Position numbers and translations under genes: made by a program. From assembly GCA_024449915.1 (NCBI GenBank), contig JAMZAV010000647.1, positions 239,473-303,472 on the forward strand: DNA of 64,000 nt. Direction: 5' to 3'. Positions 57,219-64,000 of the stretch are shown here, piece by piece. This stretch comes from Sweltsa coloradensis. Lineage: Eukaryota > Arthropoda > Insecta > Plecoptera > Chloroperlidae. The notes under the pieces are model-generated. The model made no database searches and was not told the DNA's origin. It saw only the letters and a program-made list of their open reading frames with translations. The stretch's first letter is position 1. The number at the start of each line of letters is the position of its first letter.

Positions 57219-57414
57219 CTATAAAATTTACCAAATACTTTGTTTCCATTTCTGGCAGCGGGTTCGGGATATTGCACATTCCATCTAGGCCTATTGCAGC
57301 TGCACTGCACCTGTGCATTGACTTGTAAACATGCACTTGCTAGTTGCTAGGAACAGAGTTCCCAAGGAAATTAGCCAATTCCTTGACCATTTTGTTTGGT
57401 TCGACAAACTAAAT
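57219..57414 (-). promoter_or_regulatory. HSP60 5' flank (possible intron or promoter)
   Basis: No TATA box or good heat-shock element was found within 200 bases of the ATG. The sequence ends AAATTTTATAG directly at the ATG, consistent with a splice acceptor and a promoter further upstream. Confidence 0.3.
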
Positions 57415-58632
57415 AATCACGTTTTTCTTACGACCTCGACCATCCACAACTGGATCCATTACCAACTAAAACGTACGAATCAAATCTGGCTCAAGTTTTA
57501 GAATCGGAGCCTAGTAAAAGTGTAAAATGTGACGTATGTCCTGTGTTGGCTAATCGGTAGGCCGACGATACAGAACAAAGTTCTTGATGTGTTTATAGGC
57601 CTACATGATTTTCAATATCCATTGCAACTAGTAGGGTCTAGGACTAGGCCTACGATTAATATCGGCAATTTTCAAATGTGCAAATAACATGGGAAAGGTT
57701 GGGTGATAGCCAAATCTTCACACAATTGATACCCAAATGTGGAGGGTTGTTACAATTTTCCCCAGCCTAGTTAAACCCTATGGGTTTTACCCAATAAAAA
57801 CCCACTTGAAAAAAAAACATAAAAAACCCGGGGCTGTTTTTTCAGGAATATTCTCCAATTCTCCAAAATGGGAGATGATGGTACAATTAACAATTAGGTA
57901 CCTATGTGAACATTTCACATAGACCTAGGTACATTTTAATGAAATTGTAATTTAATCACACTACTGTACTTGACCAAACTTTCAATTTTTGGTTCATGGT
58001 AGGCCTACCTTAAGGTTGGACTTTCTTGGCTTGGAGTAATATATGGGTTAATAAATTCAAGTAGGCCTAGGTTGTGAAACATTTCACTTCCTGTTTGAGC
58101 TATGAAAAGAATGGGAATTTTAAAATAATAGGGCAATACCAAGCTGGTTCGCATGATCACGGTTTGGTGACAGGACCTTTACAGTGTGGTTCCAGTGGAA
58201 CTTACACATGAGTGACATTCCCTACTCTGGTGGAAAATCTGTCATCAACCACAATAATGATGCACTACCGTAAAAAATGTTCTAAAATTCCAATTTTATC
58301 AACGTCCAGACAACTGTGACCAAACCCCTATCGTTCTGCGTTCTGGTTGGATTAGTTTGACCATTGCCCTATGTCAAAAAATAAAACCCAATTAGTAGAC
58401 TGGAATATTTCACTTCCTGTTTGAGCTATAATGAGGGCATGAATTTTAAAAACATTACAAAAAATAAAACCCATTAAAACCCAGATTTTTTTTCGATTAA
58501 ACCCACCCAGGCTGGGTTCTTTCTACAAAACCCATTTTCTTTTTTTACAACCTTGCAAAGGGACCACCCAGAGCTCTTCGCGTAGGTATTTTCAGTGGCG
58601 CGCTCGGTGGCTAATCACAGCGCCTATTGCAA
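57415..58632. repeat. Single-arm copy of the 11131-12145 repeat, interrupted
   Basis: 57420-57740 (CATCCACAACTGGATC, CTCAAGTTTTAGAATCGG, GACGATACAGAACAAA) matches 11840-12130. The continuation (TTTTCAGTGGCGCGCTCGG) appears at 58590, so about 810 bp (57741-58554, with GGTTGT...ACAACC ends) are inserted between. Confidence 0.65.
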
Positions 58633-58640
58633 CACAGCAC

Positions 58641-59227
58641 TAGGGCTGTGAACGGGTACCTGGGCACCCGGGTACCCGCCCGTTGATAATAGCCCGGGTA
58701 ATGAAATGAGTCGTCGGGTACTCGTTTGACCGTTTTTCGTCTCAAATTCCGCTCAATTAACGCCGCCGCCGGTTAGGCTTGCACTCGTCGGCGCGCAGCG
58801 GCGGCAGTAAGTGATTCGTCATTAATACGCGCTCGTATTTCGTCCGTCGAGCTCCAGTGACTAGTGAGTGACGTCACCAACACGCTGCGCGCGCACCCCT
58901 ATTCATCGTAATCGCCGATAAGTGACTGGCGGAGATATTTATGCATTCCGGCAACATCAGTTCCTAATGAATATGCATTTTCAACAGCTGGACAGTAGAA
59001 ACGAGCATCTCTGGCGCCCGAGACCGTCGACATGTTCACGTTTTTGAGAACGTGCGTGTTAAAGTGATGACCTGTCAATATGAAGTAGATAAATGACTGA
59101 ATTCACTTTTTTTTTTTTTTTAGTAGGCCTAATTGTAAAAAAATCTTATAATTTCGTAATTTCGGGTACCCGCCCGTAAGATCGACGGGTACCCGGGGAG
59201 GCATTTTTACCAATTTGCACAGCCCTA
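58641..59227. mobile_element. hAT-type MITE, 587 bp, perfect 8-bp target duplication
   Basis: Ends TAGGGCTGTGAACGGGTACC and, inverted, TAGGGCTGTGCAAATTGG. CACAGCAC at 58633-58640 and 59228-59235. Several GGGTACCCG dyads lie near both ends. No ORF. Confidence 0.85.
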
Positions 59228-59631
59228 CACAGCACCAACTGAAGCCTATCTTGGCCTACCACGCAAGGAGGACATAGGCTAGAGTTTCTGTTGGCATAGT
59301 CTGTTCCATAGAAAACTGAGAGAAAAGCCTGCATTCAGGTGAATATTAAACACAACACAATAATGCAAGTGTTTTTCCAATTTTAAAGAAAAACAAGTTA
59401 TAAAATTACAACACAATGAAACAGCTAAAAGAAATTAAGTAATTATGATGACTAGGCCTAGGGTCATTGGCCGGTTACGGTATGGTTAAGAAAATATTTC
59501 ACTTCGGTCAGCTGATATTATTTTAAGAATTGTCAGAGAGCTCTAGTTTGATTTTTATAGTCCTTAACCTTAGCAGACACTCTTATTTGTTGATTTTGAA
59601 TGTGTTTGCCACTAAGAAGAGACCTCACAAC

Positions 59632-60212
59632 TAGGGTACCATAATTCTGAAAGTAAAATCCGGGACACATATACTTTCGTTTTGTATGGACTTGCGTGGG
59701 ATCCCTGGGGTCTCCGCCGGAGGCGAAAATTTTTTGGGGCTATTTTTCCCCCAAGATCGCCTGTGGTGAGATCTGAGAGTTGTCGGGACAGGGAAGTACT
59801 TGGGTATTAAAAATAGAAGAAATAAGCATTTGGTTTGGTTACATATTAATTAAAAGCAATATATTAATAAAGAAGAATGATTAATATATAATTGAGACAT
59901 CAGACAAGATTGATATTATTGAGACAAGATTGACCAAGTTTGATTGAGTGGCATTTACAATTTTACATACTTCTCTAAAGAATGAATTTGTTCTAGAAGT
60001 TTCTTGTTTTTTTGCAAGAAACAGTAGAATTCAACACATGATTTCTCAAAATAAGTTTTGACATGCAATACAGCCTTTGGAATTTGGATTTGGATTTTTG
60101 GATTTACGATTTCCGGGACAATTTGGCGTCCCGAAAATGTTTTTCGGGACACCGGGACAGCAACGCGAAAAACGGGACTGTCCCGGAAAATCCGGGACGT
60201 ATGGTAACCCTA
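59632..60212. mobile_element. hAT-type MITE, 581 bp, perfect 8-bp target duplication
   Basis: Ends TAGGGTACCATAATTCTG and, inverted, TAGGGTTACCATACGTCC. CTCACAAC at 59624-59631 and 60213-60220. CCGGGACA words recur at both ends. No ORF. Confidence 0.85.
59991..60003. promoter_or_regulatory. Heat-shock-element-like triplet
   Basis: TTCTAGAAGTTTC is three alternating NTTCN/NGAAN units with correct spacing, the HSF trimer consensus. It lies 2.8 kb upstream of the HSP60 ATG and inside a hAT MITE, so a role is only an inference. A two-unit TTCTAGAA lies at about 60249. Confidence 0.3.
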
Positions 60213-60825
60213 CTCACAACTCAAAAGAAAACAATTAAATTGGGAGCGTTCTAGAAGAGATGCGGGAAGAATAGAAGAGGAAATCGAGAGGGAAATTAAT
60301 TAAGAAAAGAAGATATGAAGACCTGCCACTGACAAATTGTCACTAGCAGTGGAAGAAAGAAATACAAATACAAATGCATCAGCAACGGAATGTAAAACTT
60401 CGATATCATAATGGGTTATCTAATACCTAGGCCTACCTATATGGCAGAATGGAGTCGTATGTAGGAAACAGGCTGAAACTCGAAACATACACAGGCTATC
60501 AACATGCATACCCTAGGCTATGTGTAGGCCCTACTAGTCTAGTAGTAGTTTATATATAGTTATATTATATAGGCCTACCTAGTTTGTAAGGAACTCTTAT
60601 ACCGTATATGTTTTTGACAATGCTAATGTTACAATTGGTTGTACTTGTTGCACCATCTAAAATGTAATTGAACAGCGGCAAAATAAATACAAATACAAAA
60701 TAAACGACAATTCAACACTTGAAGTAGGTAGGACTAATAAAGAGGTTTTAAAACAAAACCAACTATTAATACACCTCTATTAGGCCTAGGCCTATTGTGT
60801 AGGGCCTACCTACTAGGGAGGCCTA
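60213..60825. other. Upstream DNA without recognised genes
   Basis: Purine-rich at 60250-60360, then TAGGCCTA words. No coding signal. Confidence 0.35.
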
Positions 60826-61012
60826 CTGTATTTACCTGATTGCAAGCCTACCTTTTTTGACACATTTTTGCATTTCAAAATGGCACCCCGGCTTGGAATG
60901 GATGGTAAACTTACGAGTAGGTATATAAATGCTACACGTTTTTATTAGATGAATTTTAATCAGAGGTCGGCTTGCATTCGGTGTCTGCTTGCAATCGAGC
61001 TAATACGGTAAT
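60826..61012. mobile_element. Small pogo-like MITE
   Basis: TACTGTATTTACCTGATTGC near 60825 is imperfectly inverted as GCAATCGAGCTAATACGGTA near 61010. TA at both outer ends. Confidence 0.45.
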
Positions 61013-61342
61013 TCTGCAAATAGATTAAACCTAGTAGGGCCTACGAGTTACCCCTGGCATTAGTTTCAGATGGAGTTTAGATCAGAGCAATTCATTCCGC
61101 TACTGAAACACACCCTTGTCCATCTTACGTTCAAACGCAATAATAGACAATCAGTTGATTCGTAGGCCTACCATTCCGCTACCAGCACATCGACCCTACC
61201 AGTTGTAAGTAAATGTAAGGGGAAAAATTGCACTTTGCATGACTCCTTACCTTACCCCTTAGACTGGTATTTGGTAAGAAATTGCGCAGCACGAGTCCAA
61301 AACTTGTCGCAAGTCACATGGGCCACTTCTTCCATATACGAC

Positions 61343-61612
61343 ACCTAAGTGGCAAAACCTCGTATCTACATTTGTTACCAAAATTGTCATGCACATTTCA
61401 AAGCCCGCCAAAATGGGTCAAATGATCAAAAAGAGCATTTTTTTTTTTTTTTTTTTTTTTTAGTTTTTAGATGAAATTTTTTTTTGTTCCTTTTGATCAT
61501 TAGACCGATTTTGGCGGCAAGGCTTTGAAATGTTGCATTGAAGTTTTTTAGAAAATAGAAAATTTAGATACGAGGTTTTGCAAATGTAGATACGAGGTTT
61601 TGCCACTTAGGT
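61343..61612. mobile_element. MITE with perfect 32-bp terminal inverted repeats (MULE-like)
   Basis: 61343-61374 (starts ACCTAAGTGGCAAAACCTCG) is perfectly inverted at 61581-61612. The 9-bp word ATATACGAC lies immediately outside the left end (61334-61342) and four bases beyond the right end (61617-61625). That would fit a Mutator-type 9-bp duplication. No ORF. Confidence 0.75.
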
Positions 61613-62138
61613 ATCGATATACGACCTGCAGATAGGCGAGGCGTTGGCTAGGTGGCCTTATTATAAAGGTCCGTGAACGTCGTATCAATCACAACTGGGA
61701 ACTTGTTTGGTTGGGGGAAGCAGGCTGCAGGGGGGGCGGTCCAAATGTTTTTGCGACGTTTTGTAGGGAATCGTAGGTTAGGGGGGGGGGGAGGGGGCAA
61801 AGCGCGTAAGTTTTACAATATGTAGGGCCTACTTGGCATTTTATTTCATTTAGCCAACACCAACGCGCTTCACGCAAAACATCACAAAAAGCATTTGGAC
61901 ACCCACAACCGAACAAGTAGGCCTACCCACAACTGGTAGGCTAATGGATGTAAACACCCTAGCCTAGGCCTACGTAGGCCTACTTGTGCATTGCATACAG
62001 AGCGAGCTGGCATGGCTTCTCAATCAAACTGATATCAGTCCAGACCGAGGTGTTCATCAGGCAAATCCTGTCCAGGCTCAGATCAGTTCATATTAGTATC
62101 ATGGATTTACAAGGCGTTCTATTCTATTTCTATTCTAA
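61613..62138. other. Non-coding DNA with homopurine tract
   Basis: A G-rich run at about 61780-61797 and TAGGCCTA words. No gene is seen. Confidence 0.4.
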
Positions 62139-62476
62139 GGGCCGGTTTTCAATCAGTCGTTAAAGAGTTCGTCAGCTAACAGACTGTTAAGCTTTACGAA
62201 CAGTTTTATCAATGGTTGTGCAGTTTGCGTTTTTCAATGTGTCTTTCAAAGTCTTCCAAAGCAGTGCACCACACACTCGGCCGTGGCGAGCCCGTTACAA
62301 GAAGTAAATGTCCGCAAAATAACAATTCTTACACAAATGCGCGGTCCAAGACGATTTTAATAATTATTTTATTGTAGCACGCATCCATATTGACGATCAA
62401 AACATATTATATAATGTGTTTTTCTACCTCAGCTCATTGCGTATAAGTAGGCGGGTAGCGGAGCGAACTCTACATG

Positions 62477-62542
62477 GCCGGCATGGCGCCGTGGTAAGCC
62501 TCTGGCCTTCCGCACGGAGGGTTGGGGTTCGATCCCCGCTAG
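62477..62542 (+). other. tRNA-like SINE head
   Basis: A-box-like TGGCGCCGTGGTAAG and B box GGTTCGATCCCC with suitable spacing. The acceptor stem is not convincing. Confidence 0.45.
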
Positions 62543-63092
62543 TTGAAACTTTTGTAAATTTGCACACCCACATATTAGTTTTTAAGGGGGTGAAATGGGA
62601 AATAAAAATGAGGGGATTTGGTTTCATCTTGGAAATTTGTTAATGTTTCTCGCTCATACGTTTTGAACATTGCGGCGGTAACTTGGGCACACGATTCGCA
62701 TTTTGAATCTTCAATTTAAATAATTATTGTTGCAGAGTGAGTTCCAGTTCAAATGAAGTTTTTTTTATACAAAATACCGGTACATTAACTTTATTCTAGT
62801 CTTCAGTTGAAAACATAAATCAATTCAATTTGAAACCATGTAAATGCACCTCAAATGTTTTAATTTTCCATCAAGTTTCCATAAGCCCTTGAACGAAGCA
62901 TGAGTCAACAAATTTAAATTTTTATCGTGGGAAACCTGTTATAGGTGCAATTACCCCCTCTTCAGGTGAACTAGGTATGTGCGGATAAGAAATTGTGAAG
63001 GGATGTCCGAGGGCTGTTTAGAGGACTCAATCCCTTGCATTCGCCTTGACTGAGGAAAACCTTGGAAAAAATCTTCGGTCTGGATTGCCGGT

Positions 63093-63163
63093 CTCGACGG
63101 GATTTGAACCCGGTACCACCCGAATCAGTCGCGCGCTTAGCGCTCGAGCCCAGCATTGTCGGT
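63093..63163 (-). other. tRNA-like SINE head, minus strand
   Basis: The minus strand has an A-box-like TGCTGGGCTCGAGCG and B box GGTTCAAATCC at normal tRNA spacing. Cloverleaf stems are only partly formed. Confidence 0.45.
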
Positions 63164-63631
63164 ATGAGTCATAGCATATTGACGTACTTGCAGAAAGCAT
63201 CCATAATAATATGCTCTCTAGTGGCATAGTGTCTAGGTCGCAATAAAAAGCCATTAAAACATAAAATACTTTGTAATAATCATTGTGACATGTGTCATGT
63301 GTCACATAATGAATAAAAGTCGATTTACAATATTATCACTTAAAAACTGAATTAATTAAATTAAATATACATATAAATATAAATAAATATTGTGTGCATA
63401 TTTGCATAGGAGTATTTACGTAATACTTTTGGAAATGTCAATTTATAACAAAGTCTTTAATCAGTCTGTTACAACCTTAACGGATTCATTTCGGCCCGTA
63501 ACTTTAACGATCCGTTAAGATGTTTTAATCAATTGATTAGCGTTAAGCAGCCATTGAAAAACACCGACTTCTGTAATCAGCTGATTAAGCTTTACGAACT
63601 CTTTAACGACCGATTGAAAAACCCGGGCCCC

Positions 63632-64000
63632 AAGCCATGATATTATAACCCAGTCCAGACCGAGCTAGGCCTAGCGAGACAAATGTGGGACAAGACAAAG
63701 ACTAGGCCTAGGCCCTCCCTAGGCATGTTAAAAGTATCATTCACAATCAGTTCTATCTAAGGCGTAAGGCGCAAGGCCTAAGGCGTAATATTTTGTATTG
63801 CCGAGTATGTGTTTCAATCAGAACGTTCACAACACGTCCCAAGTCGCAAGGCGTATGGTTTATGTCGTAACGAATTGCCCAAAATCCAATTCTTACGACG
63901 GTTTCTACGACGAGCCAATCATGAACAAGGAAACTCCACTTAAGCTGATCTGTACGCCGCGATGCGACTTTTCGCAACTATTGTGATATGCTTTGGATTA
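63632..64000. other. Right edge, no gene recognised
   Basis: TAGGCCTA and AAGGCGTAAGGCGC short repeats near 63755-63785. No supportable gene. Confidence 0.4.

Larger units (their letters stand above)
62139..63631. mobile_element. 1.5-kb inverted-repeat element carrying SINE-like inserts
   Basis: The left end GGGCCGGTTTTCAATCAGTC followed by GTTAAAGAGTTCGT is inverted at the right end (ACGAACTCTTTAACGACCG, ATTGAAAAACCCGGGCCC). Inner AAGCTTTACGAAC repeats lie near both ends. No transposase ORF is seen. Two tRNA-like segments lie inside in opposite orientation. Confidence 0.7.

Noticed and set aside
57219..64000. HSPE1 (HSP10) expected head to head with HSP60
   Set aside because: No plus-strand segment resembling HSP10 was recognised in any frame. 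Small exons could be missed by eye, so this is absence of evidence only.

Overview
The window is AT-rich invertebrate metazoan DNA. Its split genes have GT-AG introns, it is full of transposable elements, and the palindromic word TAGGCCTA recurs throughout. That word, plus the mix of Ty3/gypsy, non-LTR, Penelope-like, hAT, pogo and Helentron-like elements, would fit a marine deuterostome such as an echinoderm. The species cannot be fixed from the sequence alone, and the lineage is an inference.

Two cellular genes are visible, both on the minus strand. The first is a complete mitochondrial chaperonin gene (HSP60/HSPD1) in nine coding exons from 57218 down to 32422. All splice phases agree and the nine segments add to 1716 nt (571 codons plus stop). 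Its 14.5 kb sixth intron (47811-33264) holds two near-identical copies (33614-33735 and 41440-41562) of what looks like a sense-strand box C/D snoRNA. The second is the 5' part of an unrecognised coiled-coil protein gene. It has three phase-compatible exons (15456-15345, 9249-9123, 5165-4879) and continues beyond the left side of the window or past a gypsy insertion. It resembles the synaptonemal-complex protein SIX6OS1 only weakly.

Everything else supportable is mobile or repetitive DNA. 1-4185: decayed Ty3/gypsy element on the minus strand (gag, protease, RT, RNase H, integrase). 5246-5650: a MITE. 6280-8451: a non-LTR retrotransposon. 8655-8960 and 14641-14855: two MITEs with unrelated terminal repeats but the same core. 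11131-12145 and 13045-13868: two very long palindromes. 9527-29550 and 38910-47222: repeated copies of a Helentron-like non-autonomous family with a 5'-terminal motif repeated in inverse just inside a 3' hairpin and a CTAG end. 19848-23313: an array of a second family with the same end architecture. 25490-26240: Penelope-like remnant. 35140-38866: a longer non-LTR element with endonuclease and RT, antisense inside the HSP60 intron. 42182-43505, 43768-44562, 52939-53544, 58641-59227 and 59632-60212: five hAT-type elements, each with a perfect 8-bp target duplication. 49000-51884: a 2.9 kb inverted-repeat transposon with five 13-bp iterons, itself interrupted by a pogo/Tigger-like element (50402-51440). 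62139-63631: another large inverted-repeat element carrying tRNA-like SINE heads.

The HSP60 gene is intact and well defined. Apart from the snoRNA pair, its introns and flanks are built largely from these nested insertions. I found no HSP10 (HSPE1) gene upstream of HSP60, where vertebrates have it head to head. No CRISPR, operon or other prokaryotic feature is present.
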